From: CAYQSU01 sp964420325
GTDB lineage: Bacteria > Pseudomonadota > Alphaproteobacteria > Rhodospirillales > Defluviicoccaceae
Direction: 5' to 3'
Length of the DNA stretch: 29,829 nucleotides
NCBI GenBank assembly: GCA_964420325.1
Contig: CAYQSU010000043.1
Coordinates: 1 to 29,829 of the forward strand
Shown: positions 18,910-28,364 of the stretch, one piece after another
Numbering within the stretch: position 1 is the stretch's first letter
Layout: the number at the start of each line of letters is the position of its first letter
The notes under the pieces: generated by a model
The model's database searches: none
The model's input: the letters and a program-made list of their open reading frames with translations, nothing else
Told to the model about the DNA's origin: nothing
Made by a program: the position numbers and the translations under genes

Positions 18910-20091
18910 ATGACCGATCGACCTGGGTGCGTCGCGCTGGTGGTCGCCGGCGGCAGAGGCGACCGATTTGGCGGCGAGGTGCCGAAGCAGTACCGCCGTG
19001 TTGCGGGCGCGGCGCTGCTCCGGTGGGCGGTGCTCCCGTTCCTCGATCACCGCGACGTCGACGCGGTTCGCGTCGTCCTGCGCCCCGAAGACCGCGACCT
19101 CTATGCCGAGGCCACCGCTGGCCTCGACCTGCTCGAGCCGGTACCGGGAGGGGCAACGCGGCAGCAGTCGGTGCTGCGGGGCCTCGAAAGCCTCGCCGAT
19201 CTGGCGCCGGCGACCGTCCTCATCCACGACGCCGCTCGACCGTTCGTCACCGGGGAGATCATCTCCCGGGTTCTCGCCGCGCTTTCGGCCCACGCCGGAG
19301 CGGTCGCCGCCGTTCCCGTCCGCGATACGCTGAAACAGGCCCGCGGCGAGGACGGCGGCACGGTCTCCGCAACCGTCGATCGCCGCCGCCTGTGGCGGGC
19401 GCAGACCCCCCAGGGCTTCCGCTTCCCGGCCATCCTTGCCGCGCACCGGTCGGCGGCGCGCGAGGATCTCACCGACGACGCGGCCGTCGCCGAGCGGGCG
19501 GGCCTCGACGTTGCCCTGGCCACCGGCAGCGAGGACAACTTCAAGATCACGACGGAGGACGATCTTCTTCGGGCGGAGCGGCTGGTGATGGCCGATGCGG
19601 AGGTCCGGACCGGTCTCGGCTTCGATGTCCATCGCTTCGAGCCGGGCGACCGGCTCGTTCTGTGCGGGATCGAGATCCCGTTTCGGGCGGGGCTCAAGGG
19701 CCACTCCGACGCCGACGTCGCCCTGCACGCGCTGACCGACGCCCTCCTCGGGTGCATCGGTGCGGCCGACATCGGCGACCACTTCCCGCCCTCCGACGCT
19801 CGCTGGCGGGGCGTCGCCTCGGAGTTGTTCCTCCGCCACGCCGCCGGTCTCGTCGCCCGCGCCGGCGGCCGGATCGTCAACGTCGATCTCACCCTGATCT
19901 GCGAGCGGCCGAAGATCGCCGCCCATCGGCCGGCGATGGTCTCGCGCGTCGCCGCGATCCTCGGCATCGAGCCCGCCCGGGTCAACATCAAGGGAACGAC
20001 CACGGAAGGGCTGGGCTTCACCGGGCGGGAGGAAGGCATCGCCGCTCAGGCGGTGGCGACCGTCGCCCTGGCGAAACTCATGAAGCAATAA
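18910..20091 (+). CDS. ispDF: Bifunctional IspD/IspF enzyme of the MEP isoprenoid pathway
   Basis: A 393-residue fusion. Residues 1-228 are IspD (CDP-ME synthase: MEP plus CTP) with the nucleotide loop VAGGRGDRFGGEVPKQY (12-28), TRQQSV (83-88) and HDAARPF (106-112). Residues 232-393 are IspF (MEcPP synthase) with zinc ligands Asp239, His241 and His273, the motif KGHSDADV (263-270), and GTTTEGLGFTGREEG near the end. The two catalyse non-consecutive steps, with IspE in between; the fusion is typical of alphaproteobacteria. ATG at 18910 after a short leader. The last 14 bp overlap the convergent cutA gene. Confidence 0.97.
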   Translation: MTDRPGCVALVVAGGRGDRFGGEVPKQYRRVAGAALLRWAVLPFLDHRDVDAVRVVLRPEDRDLYAEATAGLDLLEPVPGGATRQQSVLRGLESLADLAPATVLIHDAARPFVTGEIISRVLAALSAHAGAVAAVPVRDTLKQARGEDGGTVSATVDRRRLWRAQTPQGFRFPAILAAHRSAAREDLTDDAAVAERAGLDVALATGSEDNFKITTEDDLLRAERLVMADAEVRTGLGFDVHRFEPGDRLVLCGIEIPFRAGLKGHSDADVALHALTDALLGCIGAADIGDHFPPSDARWRGVASELFLRHAAGLVARAGGRIVNVDLTLICERPKIAAHRPAMVSRVAAILGIEPARVNIKGTTTEGLGFTGREEGIAAQAVATVALAKLMKQ

Positions 20092-20410
20092 CGGCGTCCG
20101 CTGTCTCGTTGACGATCCACCCGAGGAAGTCGGGATTGCCGGCCGCGATCGGCAGGGCGACCACGCAGGGACAGGTGTACGAGTGCAGCTCCTTCACCCT
20201 GCGCACGACGGAGTCGACGAGACCGCTGCGGGTCTTGAGGATCAGCGAAACCTCGGCATCCTCCTGAACCGAACCCTCCCACCAGTACAGCGAGGTGATG
20301 CCGCCGCCGACGTTGGCGCAGGCGGCGAGCCGTTCCTTGACCAGGGTCCGTCCGATCTCGAGGGCTTCCTCGCGGGACGACGCGGTGATGTACACCAACG
20401 AAACGCTCAT
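20078..20410 (-). CDS. cutA: Divalent-cation tolerance protein CutA
   Basis: A 110-residue CutA1, a ferredoxin-like fold that forms a stable trimer resembling PII proteins. The characteristic stretches LVYITASSREEALEIGRTLV, then ERLAACANVGGGITSLYWWEG and ELHSYTCPCVVALPI are intact. The copper/cation tolerance role is historical and the molecular function remains unclear. The ATG at 20410 is preceded by GGGAG at good distance; an in-frame upstream extension to 20467 is Pro/Arg-rich and unlike the family. Tail-to-tail overlap of 14 bp with ispDF. Confidence 0.95.
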   Translation of the reverse strand: MSVSLVYITASSREEALEIGRTLVKERLAACANVGGGITSLYWWEGSVQEDAEVSLILKTRSGLVDSVVRRVKELHSYTCPCVVALPIAAGNPDFLGWIVNETADAVIAS

Positions 20411-20519
20411 CGGCTTTGCTCCCGGGCTTGGTGGCGGAGGGCGACTCCTACGCAGGCTCCCCTGCAAAGCAAGCGCGCTCTCGCCTGACCCTGCGCTCGC
20501 TTCAATGCCATCGCATCTC

Positions 20520-20525
20520 TATACT
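20520..20525 (+). promoter_or_regulatory. Candidate -10 box upstream of the exported methyltransferase gene
   Basis: TATACT, a 5/6 match to the -10 consensus in a GC-rich background. The -35 region 17-18 bp upstream (around 20497, TCGCTT) is poor. A start near 20532 would leave a leader of about 31 nt before the ATG at 20563. Confidence 0.35.
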
Positions 20526-20562
20526 CCTCGAGCCCCCGTAGGACTGGCAAGAATTCGCGCCC

Positions 20563-21330
<768 letters not shown>

Positions 21331-23795
21331 TCTCGGCCTGCTTGCCGCGGTCTCCCTGCTCTCGGCCGGCGCGCTCGCCTTCGAGGTCCTGCTCGTCCGC
21401 CTGTTCTCGATCATTCAATGGCATCATTTCGCCTACATGATCATCAGCATCGCGCTGCTCGGCTATGGCGCCAGCGGAACCTTTCTCGCACTCGTTCGCG
21501 AACGGTTGCTGCCCCACGTTCGCCCGGCCTTCGTGGCGCTGGCCTCGCTGTTCGGCCTTTCCGTGCCGCTCGCCTTCGGGCTCGCCCAGTCGGTCCCGCT
21601 CAACGTCCTGGAGCTCGCCTGGGACCGCGGCCAGCAGCTCCATCTTCTTGCTGTCTATCTGATCCTCGCCGTGCCCTTCTTTCTCGCCGCCCTGGCGATC
21701 GGCCTCCTGTTCGCCGCCTTCGGCGACCGGATCGGTTCCATATACCGCAGCGATCTGCTCGGCGCCGGCTTCGGCTCCGTCCTGATCGTGGCATGCCTGT
21801 TCGTGCTGACGCCCCAGGACTGCCTGAAGGCGATCGCCGGTCTCGGACTGCTCGCGGCGGCGTGTGCGGCCCCCCGCTCGGGCCTGCCCCGCGCCGTGCC
21901 CGGCGCACTCGCCGCCGCCGCGGTCGGGGTGGCCGTCCTCTGGCCGGACGGGTGGGTGGAGCCGAGACCCTCTCCCTACAAGGAGCTGAGCCTCGCGCTG
22001 ACGGTGCCGAACGCACGCATCGAGGCCGAGCGATCGAGCCCTCTGGGCCTCCTCACCGTGGTCGCAAGCCCGGTCATCCCGTTCCGCCATGCGCCCGGCC
22101 TGAGCCTCTACTCCCTCGCCGAACCGCCCGAGCAGCTCGGCGTGTTCACCGACGCCTCGGGCATGACCGCGATCACGCGCTTCGACGGACGACGCGAGTC
22201 GATCGCCTACCTCGACCTGCAGACGGCCGCCCTTCCCTACCACCTTCTCGATCGCCCCACGGTCCTGGTCCTCGGCGCCGGAGGCGGTTCCGACGTGCTG
22301 CTCGCCTGGTTTCACCGGTCTCGCGCCATCGACGCCGTCGAGATCAACCCGCAGATGGTCGCCCTGGTCCGGCGCGATTTCGCCGATTTCGCCGGCGGCG
22401 TGTACTCGCTTCCCGAGGTGAGCGTTCACGTCGCCGAGGCCCGCAGCTTCGCCGCCGAAGCGGGGGAACGCTACGATCTCGTTCAGATCGCTCTCCTCGA
22501 CTCGTTCTCGGCCGCCGCCGCCGGCCTCCATTCCTTGAGCGAGAGCACCCTCTATACCGTCGAGGCGTTTCAGACCTACCTCGACAGGCTCGCGCCGGGC
22601 GGCTATCTCGCCATCACCCGATGGTTCAGGACGCCGCCCCGCGACAGCCTCAAGATCGTCGCAACCGCGGTCGAGGCGCTGAAGGCCCGGGGGATCGACG
22701 AGGCCGGCCGCCGGATCGCCGTCATCCGCGGCTGGCGCACCGCGACGGTGCTGGTCAAGAACGGAGTGCTCGCCGAGGACGACATCGCGGCCCTTCGCGC
22801 CTTCAGTGAGGAACGGGGCTTCGACCTCGCCTACCATTGGGGTCTGCAAGCAGGGGATACCAACCGCCGCAACGTGCTCGAGCGGCCCTACTTGTTCGAG
22901 GGCACGCGCGCGATCCTTGGCGACGACCCGGAGGCCTTCTTTCGCACCTACGCCTTCGACGTCAGGCCGGCGCCCGACGACCGTCCCTACTTCTTCCACT
23001 TCCTCAAGCGGCAGACGCTGGTCGAACTCCTGCGGCTCAGGCATCAGGGCGGGCTCAATCTCATCGAATGGGGCTACCCGGTGCTGCTCGCGACCCTGGC
23101 ACAGGCGCTCGTCGCCAGCGTCGTCCTGATCCTATTGCCGCTGCTTGCGTTCAGGCGGCGAGCGGCAGCGGCTACCCGGGTCCGTCCTGGCGTCCGCGTG
23201 CGCACGGGCGCCTATTTCTTCGCTCTCGGTCTCGCCTTTCTGTTCGTCGAGATGGCCTTCATGCAGCGGATGAACGTGTTGCTCGGCCATCCGCTCTATG
23301 CCGTGTCGACGACGCTGGTCGGCTTCCTCGTCTTTGCCGGACTCGGCAGCGGCTGCTCGCGGATGTGGGTGGAGCGCCTGGGCGGAGCGGCAAGGGGCAT
23401 CGCCGCCGCCGTCGGCGCCGTGGCCGCTTTCGCCCTCCTCTCCCTCATCATCCTTGCCGACCTTCACTCGGCCCTGGCCGGTCTCGCCCTTCCCGTGAGA
23501 AGCGCCGTCGCGGTGTTGCTGATCGCGCCGCTCGCGTTCTTCATGGGCATGCCGTTCCCGATCGGCCTCGCCGACACCGGCCGCCGTGCAACGGAAATGG
23601 TCCCCTGGTCATGGGGGATAAACGGCTGTGCATCGGTCCTGAGCGCGATCCTGGCGACGCTGCTCGCCGTCCACTTCGGCTTCACCGTCGTGCTGGTGCT
23701 CGCCGTCATCCTCTACGCAGTCGCTGCCATGGTCTTTCCGCGTGGCGGCAACGAGGCCGGGAGTCCCGAAGGCCGGGAGCGGCCGACGGAGCGGG

Positions 23796-24350
23796 CTACT
23801 CTTTGATCCGGACCAAGGTTCCGGTGATGTATTTCAGGTGGAGCCCTTCGCGGATGCGGCTGAACTCCAGATGGAGGCCTTCCTCGGAGAGCGTGCGCTC
23901 GTACGTTTGCATCTCGTAGCCGCCGTCCGGGGTGATGAGCAGGGCGTACACGGTCAGGGTTTCCCCGCTGAGCGTGCTCCACACGTAGGGATCACCCTTG
24001 AGGGGATTGAGCGGCACGCGCTTGCCGAACATGTCCATGCGCATCGCGGAGGCAAAGATGTTGGGCCTCCCCGTCGGCTCGAAATCGATGGAGTAGGTCT
24101 TTCGCTTCGTCTCCCGGTCATCGGCATGGGTCAGCGTCGTCCAGGTGACGTTGAAGCCCCTGTCGCGCGGCTTGATGGTGACCCCGATGTCCCGTGTCGT
24201 CAGTCCTTCGGCGTTGCTGGAGACGCTCTTGCCTTCGTAGGCGCCGTAGAAGTCTTCGATGGAGGCGCTGCCCGCCGCAGCGGCCGTCGCATGGACGAAC
24301 CACGAGACGACGAGCGCCACCATCAACGACCGGACACTGGTCAAGCGCAT
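23796..24350 (-). CDS. Exported protein of unknown family
   Basis: A 184-residue protein I do not recognise. Residues 1-26 form a signal peptide (MRLTSVRSLMVALVVSWFVH, then ATAAAAG), so the mature protein of about 158 residues is periplasmic or outer-membrane associated. The rest is rich in alternating hydrophobic/polar stretches (for example TLTVYALLITPDGGYEMQTY), as in a beta-barrel or lipocalin-like fold, and has no cysteine. The ATG at 24350 is chosen because it opens the signal peptide. It lies 77 bp downstream of tRNA-Pro on the same strand and overlaps the convergent membrane-protein gene by 11 bp. Confidence 0.75.
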   Translation of the reverse strand: MRLTSVRSLMVALVVSWFVHATAAAAGSASIEDFYGAYEGKSVSSNAEGLTTRDIGVTIKPRDRGFNVTWTTLTHADDRETKRKTYSIDFEPTGRPNIFASAMRMDMFGKRVPLNPLKGDPYVWSTLSGETLTVYALLITPDGGYEMQTYERTLSEEGLHLEFSRIREGLHLKYITGTLVRIKE

Positions 24351-24427
24351 ACTCTCGCCTCGGCCCGGTGACGCCACTGCTGGCCGCACGGTACCCTTGG
24401 TGCTCCGCCGTGACGTCCGCCGGACAA

Positions 24428-24504
24428 TGGTCGGAGCGGCCGGATTTGAACCGGCGACCCCTACACCCCCAGTGTAGTGCGCTACCAGGCTGCGCCACGC
24501 TCCG
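24428..24504 (-). tRNA. tRNA-Pro (anticodon GGG)
   Basis: A 77-nt cloverleaf on the - strand. The acceptor stem CGGAGCG/CGCTCCG is perfect, and the 3' end reads ACCA, so CCA is encoded. The anticodon arm is CTACA, loop CTGGGGG, TGTAG, giving anticodon GGG for CCC codons. The T arm has GGTTCAAATCC. The gene follows merR by 57 bp in the same orientation. No T-rich terminator is visible downstream. Confidence 0.97.
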
Positions 24505-24561
24505 TGCTGATCGCACTATACCCCGCGGCCTTCGTTGGGCGCAACAAGTGCCCCGACGGCC

Positions 24562-24996
24562 TCAGGACCCTAGGCCGGCCAGCAAGCGGCGCAGGGATTC
24601 GAGGTCGGCGAGGGTGCGCCTGAGTTCGGCGCGGGTTCGGGGATCGAGCGGTGCCGGGGCTGACGCCTGCCGATCCTCCCGCCGCTCGCCGTCCACCTCG
24701 GGACCTGCCGGCGCCTTCGCGGATCTCTGGCGCAGAAGCTTCTGCGCGCCACGAATGGTATAGCCCTGCTCGTGCAGGAGCTCGCGGATGCGGCGCAACA
24801 GGGCGAGGTCTTCGGGACGGTAGTAGCGCCGTCCTCCGCCCCGCTTCAACGGCTTGACCTGCGGAAACTTGGTCTCCCAAAAGCGCAGGACGTGCTGCGG
24901 CAGGTCGAGCTCCTGCGCGACCTCAGCGATGGTGCGAAACGCTGTCGGCGATTTGTTGACTGGTCTGGGAAGGTCTCGTCGGTCAGCAGTCTCCAC
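24562..24996 (-). CDS. MerR-family transcriptional regulator
   Basis: A 144-residue DNA-binding protein. The winged helix-turn-helix occupies residues 20-62 (FRTIAEVAQELDLPQHVLRF, then the wing PLKRGGGRRYYRP), followed by the helix LALLRRIRELLHEQGYTIRG. The rest is a short linker and a Leu/Arg-rich helix (about 116-144) that may dimerise. There is no cysteine pattern for metal sensing. This ihfA-linked MerR paralogue is conserved in alphaproteobacteria, but its targets are not known to me. It starts 17 bp after ihfA and is probably co-transcribed with it. It is unlikely to be the regulator of the palindrome at 1204. Confidence 0.92.
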   Translation of the reverse strand: METADRRDLPRPVNKSPTAFRTIAEVAQELDLPQHVLRFWETKFPQVKPLKRGGGRRYYRPEDLALLRRIRELLHEQGYTIRGAQKLLRQRSAKAPAGPEVDGERREDRQASAPAPLDPRTRAELRRTLADLESLRRLLAGLGS

Positions 24997-25013
24997 GGTT
25001 GTGAGCTCGCCAT

Positions 25014-25316
25014 TCAGCTCAGGTGGTGCCTGTTGATGCGGTTCTTGAGGACGTTCGAGGCGCGAAAGACCAATACCCGCCGCGGCAGGATCGGCACCTC
25101 CTCGCCGGTTTTCGGGTTTCGGCCCACGCGCTGGCCCTTCTGGCGGACGGAGAAGGTGCCGAAGGAGGAGATCTTGACGGTATCGCCGTTGGCCAGCGCA
25201 TTCGACATCTCCTGCAGGACGGCCTCGACCAGGTCAGCGGACTCGTTCCGGGAAAGGCCGACCTCCTGGTACACCGCCTCGGCGAGGTCGGCACGCGTCA
25301 TGGTATTGCCGGACAT
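25014..25316 (-). CDS. ihfA: Integration host factor subunit alpha
   Basis: A 100-residue HU/IHF-family protein that, with IHF-beta, bends DNA sharply at specific sites. The N-terminal part, TMTRADLAEAVYQEVGLSR, is typical of the alpha subunit, as is ISSFGTFSVRQKGQRVGRNP (49-68). The DNA-inserting beta arm is GRNPKTGEEVPI (65-76), containing Pro68. The ATG at 25316 follows GAAGCGGG. IHF also assists sigma-54 activators such as NtrC, a functional though not physical link to the ntr genes here. Confidence 0.96.
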   Translation of the reverse strand: MSGNTMTRADLAEAVYQEVGLSRNESADLVEAVLQEMSNALANGDTVKISSFGTFSVRQKGQRVGRNPKTGEEVPILPRRVLVFRASNVLKNRINRHHLS

Positions 25317-25348
25317 CCCGCTTCGCCCCCGATGTGATCACCGACCAC

Positions 25349-25377
25349 AGCCTATCGTCGCGGTAGAAATGGGTCAA
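25349..25377 (-). promoter_or_regulatory. Predicted promoter of ihfA-merR
   Basis: On the - strand TTGACC (25377-25372) and TAGGCT (25354-25349) are separated by 17 bp. Start is predicted near 25342, about 26 nt before the ihfA ATG. This suggests ihfA can be transcribed separately from plsX-fabH. Confidence 0.45.
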
Positions 25378-25397
25378 TATCAAAGGGATGAGAGGCC

Positions 25398-25414
25398 CCG
25401 CTTTGCCTAAGCGG
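25398..25414 (-). terminator. Small hairpin after fabH
   Basis: CCGCTT and AAGCGG pair around a 5-nt loop, about 28 bp past the fabH stop and just upstream of the ihfA promoter. No T-tract follows on the - strand, so termination would be weak at best. Confidence 0.25.
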
Positions 25415-25441
25415 CGTATCAAAATCGCATCACCCGCATGG

Positions 25442-26440
25442 CTACCAGCGCACCATTGCCGCGCCCCACGCCAGGCCGCCTCCGATCGCCTCCAAGAGGA
25501 CGAGATCGCCGGCCTTGATGCGGCCATCCGCGATGGCGACGTCGAGGGCGAGCGGGATCGACGCTGCCGAGGTGTTGGCGTGCCGCTCGATGGTGACGAT
25601 GATCCGCTCCGTCGGCAGACCGAGCCTCCGCGCGATGCCGTCGAGAATGCGGATGTTGGCCTGATGCGGAACCAGCCAGTTCACGTCGTCGATCGCGAAG
25701 CCGTTGGCGGCGAGCGCTTCCTCCGCCGCGGCGGCGAGATTGGTGACGGCATGGCGGAACACGTCCTTGCCCGACATCCTGAGATGGCCGACCGTCTGCG
25801 TTGCCGAGGGGCCGCCGTCGACGAACAGGATGTCGCGGAACCGCCCGTCGCTGTGGAGGTGGGTCGACAGGATGCCGCGTGCGCGTCCCCATCCGGCCTC
25901 GCCCCTGCCGACGCCGTCGCCCGAGCCCGCGGCCAGCAGCACGGCGCCGGCGCCGTCGCCGAACAGCACGCAGGTGTTGCGGTCATTCCAGTCAAGAATG
26001 CGGGAATAGGTCTCGGCGCCGACCACGAGCACCGTCTCGGCCTGGCCGGTCTTGATGAAGTTGTCGGCGACGGCCATGGCAAACACGAACCCCGAGCAAA
26101 CCGCCTGCACGTCGAAGGCGGCACCGCGCCTCATCCCGAGCTTGCTTTGCACCTGCGTCGCCGTCGACGGAAAGGTGTCGTCGGGCGTCGTCGTCGCGCA
26201 GACGATCAGATCAACGCGGTCGCCGTTGATCCCCGCGACCCTGAGCGTGCGCCTGCAGGCCTCGGCCGCCAGGTCGGAGGTCAGCTCGCCGTCGGCGGCG
26301 ATGTGTCGCCGCGTGATACCCGTGCGGCTGACGATCCACTCGTCCGAGGTCTCCATCCGCTGGGCCAACTCGGCATTGGTCACCACCCTCTCGGGCAGGT
26401 ACGATCCGCACCCGACGATCTGCGAACGGGTGTTGTTCAT
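25442..26440 (-). CDS. fabH: 3-oxoacyl-ACP synthase III (FabH)
   Basis: A 332-residue thiolase-fold enzyme that starts fatty acid synthesis by condensing an acyl-CoA primer with malonyl-ACP. The catalytic triad is complete: Cys115 in VQAVCSGF, His259 in VPHQANIRI and Asn289 in ERHANTSAAS. The C-terminal GGGLAWGAAMVRW ends the protein as usual. About 10 extra residues (GSGDGVGRGEAGWGR, 172-186) form a loop often variable in this family. The ATG at 26440 overlaps the plsX stop as ATGA. Start and length agree with other FabH proteins. Confidence 0.97.
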   Translation of the reverse strand: MNNTRSQIVGCGSYLPERVVTNAELAQRMETSDEWIVSRTGITRRHIAADGELTSDLAAEACRRTLRVAGINGDRVDLIVCATTTPDDTFPSTATQVQSKLGMRRGAAFDVQAVCSGFVFAMAVADNFIKTGQAETVLVVGAETYSRILDWNDRNTCVLFGDGAGAVLLAAGSGDGVGRGEAGWGRARGILSTHLHSDGRFRDILFVDGGPSATQTVGHLRMSGKDVFRHAVTNLAAAAEEALAANGFAIDDVNWLVPHQANIRILDGIARRLGLPTERIIVTIERHANTSAASIPLALDVAIADGRIKAGDLVLLEAIGGGLAWGAAMVRW

Positions 26441-27483
26441 GATCCGCTGGCGACCTGGAGAACCGAAGGCCCCGCCGTCTGGAGGACCGCGAAATCCTGC
26501 TTGATGCCTTCGTTGACGCGGTCGGCAATGAGGTTGATGGCCACCGCCAAGGCGTTGGAGAAGCCGATGGCGTCGGTGCTGCCGTGGCTCTTGACGCAGA
26601 CGCCGTTGAGGCCGAGAAACATCGCGCCGTCGTACTGGCGCGGATCTACGCGCCTGCGCATCGCGCTCAGCGCCGGCCACGCCAGGAGGAAGCCAGCGCG
26701 CGCCAGGATCGAGCTCCTGAGCGCCTCCCTGAGAAAGTGCGAGTAGAGCCTCGCCGTTCCCTCCATCGCCTTGAGCGCGATGTTGCCGGTGAAGCCGTCG
26801 GTCACGATCACGTCGACCGTGCCGGCGCTGATGTCTCCCCCTTCCACGAAGCCATGGAAACGGATGGCGAGGCCGCTGTCGCGCAGCAGCGCCGCCGCCT
26901 TCTGGACCGCCTGGTTGCCCTTCAAGTGCTCCTCGCCGACATTGAGGATCCCGACCGACGGTGTTTCGAGCCGCAGCACCTCGCGGGCGAACACCTCGCC
27001 CATGATCGCGAACTGGACGAGGTTCTGAGCGCTGCACTCGACGTTGGCTCCAAGGTCCAGCAGGACGGTCCGGCCGCGCATGGTCGGACACACCGTCGCG
27101 ATCGCCGGCCTGTCGATGCCCGGAAGCGTGCCGAGGACGAACTTCGCCATCGCCATCAGCGCGCCGGTATTCCCGGCCGAGACCACGCCCTCGGCCTCTC
27201 CGTCGGCCACCGCATCGATGGCCAGCCGCATGCTGGTCTCGTAGCCGGTCCTGAGCGCGACCGACGGCCTCTCCGCGCTGCCGACGACCTTGTCGGTATG
27301 CCGCACCTCGCAGCGCTCGCGAGCGCGCGGGAACCGGCGCAGGTGCGGCTGGAGCCTGTCCTCGTCGCCGAAGACGATGAACTCCGCGTCGGGATACCGC
27401 TTGGAGATGCGGCTGAGGGCGGCGATCACCATTTTCGGGGCGTTGTCGCCGCCCATGGCATCGACCGAAAGCCTGGTCGTCAT
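26437..27483 (-). CDS. plsX: Phosphate acyltransferase PlsX
   Basis: A 348-residue enzyme that converts acyl-ACP and phosphate to acyl-phosphate, the first step of phospholipid synthesis with PlsY/PlsC. Characteristic segments: LSVDAMGGDNAP (5-16), VVSAGNTGALMA, LLDLGANVE, GILNVGEEHLKGN and DGFTGNIALKAMEG. The ATG at 27483 follows AAGGCAAGG. It overlaps fabH by 4 bp, so phospholipid and fatty acid initiation enzymes are made together. It begins after a 302-bp gap from yceD, unlike the closer spacing usual within such clusters, so a separate promoter is likely. Confidence 0.97.
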   Translation of the reverse strand: MTTRLSVDAMGGDNAPKMVIAALSRISKRYPDAEFIVFGDEDRLQPHLRRFPRARERCEVRHTDKVVGSAERPSVALRTGYETSMRLAIDAVADGEAEGVVSAGNTGALMAMAKFVLGTLPGIDRPAIATVCPTMRGRTVLLDLGANVECSAQNLVQFAIMGEVFAREVLRLETPSVGILNVGEEHLKGNQAVQKAAALLRDSGLAIRFHGFVEGGDISAGTVDVIVTDGFTGNIALKAMEGTARLYSHFLREALRSSILARAGFLLAWPALSAMRRRVDPRQYDGAMFLGLNGVCVKSHGSTDAIGFSNALAVAINLIADRVNEGIKQDFAVLQTAGPSVLQVASGS

Positions 27484-27785
27484 CCTTGCCTTGTCACGTC
27501 CCGATTGTCGTTGATGGGTCTCCCCGGGCGGCCGGGTTCCCGTCCGGGGTCGTCGACGATCCGGCGCGGAAGGCGCAGTCGTTCGGTCTATGGGTCGCTA
27601 GGTCGCTTGGCCGTTGCATGCGCGAAAGCCGCTCCAAACAAGAGGCACCCGGGTCAGCTCGCTCGCCACTGGACGCGCCGGGATTCGCCACGGCGTTGCG
27701 CCTCGCATTGCCCCGGGCACGGGGCACCTCGTCGCGAGCACGGAGTGCGCTTTGTTAAACAAATTCGGAGGCCAGAGCAACCGGA
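27484..27785. other. 302-bp region between yceD and plsX without a gene
   Basis: I checked both strands for rpmF (ribosomal protein L32), which sits here in gamma-proteobacteria, and see no L32-like reading frame. Short frames exist on the - strand (27494-27727 and 27598-27780) but are Arg/Pro-rich and look like shadows of GC-rich DNA. The only notable element is an AT-rich palindrome at 27751-27763. The region may hold the plsX promoter, but no convincing -35/-10 pair was found. Confidence 0.6.
27751..27763. repeat. AT-rich perfect palindrome
   Basis: TTTGTTAAACAAA is a perfect inverted repeat of two 6-bp arms around one base, in an otherwise GC-rich region, 22 bp past the yceD stop. It may be a protein-binding site; as RNA it would be a very weak hairpin, so an intrinsic terminator is less likely. 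Confidence 0.6.
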
Positions 27786-28364
27786 TTACGGCCGACGGTC
27801 GACCTTGTTCTTAAGCCGCGCAAGTGCGGCGAAGGCATTCTCAGGAAGGCCTCTTGACGCCGACCTATGCCCCTGTGCGGCCGTTGGGTCGAACACCGCC
27901 CCGGGAGCCCGCGGAAACGGATCGAGCTCGAGCGCCAGCTGCTCAGCCGTCGCCTCGCCGATGTCGATGGCGCCGCCCTCGATCGGCTCCGGGAATGGCT
28001 CGTCGTCCACGGTCAGGACGATCTCGGAAGCCGATCCTTCGACGTCCGACCATTCGTCGACGATGTCGAACTCCCACAGCCTCTCGAATCGCACGTCGAT
28101 ATGGGCCCTTACCGGCTCGAGGGTCACGACGCACTCCTGCACCACGTCCGCCTCCAGGCGGGCGGTCATGCGCAACCGTCGGCCTCCCGCCTCGGGGTCG
28201 ACGGAGCCGGTGGCGGCGAGGTCCTCGATCGCCAGCAATCGAAACCGCGCTGCCAGGGCCGCACGTTCCTCCGCGTCCGCCTCGATGTGGAAGGTCTGCC
28301 CTTCGAGAGGCACGTCCGCCGCTGCCAAGCGCCGTGAGAACTCGATCGTCATCTGTCGGCTCAT
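27786..28364 (-). CDS. YceD/DUF177 family protein
   Basis: A 192-residue cytoplasmic protein of the YceD (DUF177) family, which in other bacteria is linked to 23S rRNA accumulation and ribosome assembly. The conserved core lies around ADVVQECVVTLEPVRAHIDV (about 74-93) and the C-terminal ENAFAALARLK (175-185). The family often has two cysteines near the core; here one is seen in QECVV. The ATG overlaps the stop of the bc1-chaperone gene (28361-28364, ATGA), so the two are translationally coupled. The usual rpmF neighbour is absent. Confidence 0.88.
   Translation of the reverse strand: MSRQMTIEFSRRLAAADVPLEGQTFHIEADAEERAALAARFRLLAIEDLAATGSVDPEAGGRRLRMTARLEADVVQECVVTLEPVRAHIDVRFERLWEFDIVDEWSDVEGSASEIVLTVDDEPFPEPIEGGAIDIGEATAEQLALELDPFPRAPGAVFDPTAAQGHRSASRGLPENAFAALARLKNKVDRRP

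Noticed and set aside
27598..27780. Small - strand frame as a possible ribosomal protein L32 gene
   Set aside because: The translation shows none of the Lys/Arg-rich N-terminus or cysteine features of L32 and no ribosome-binding site.
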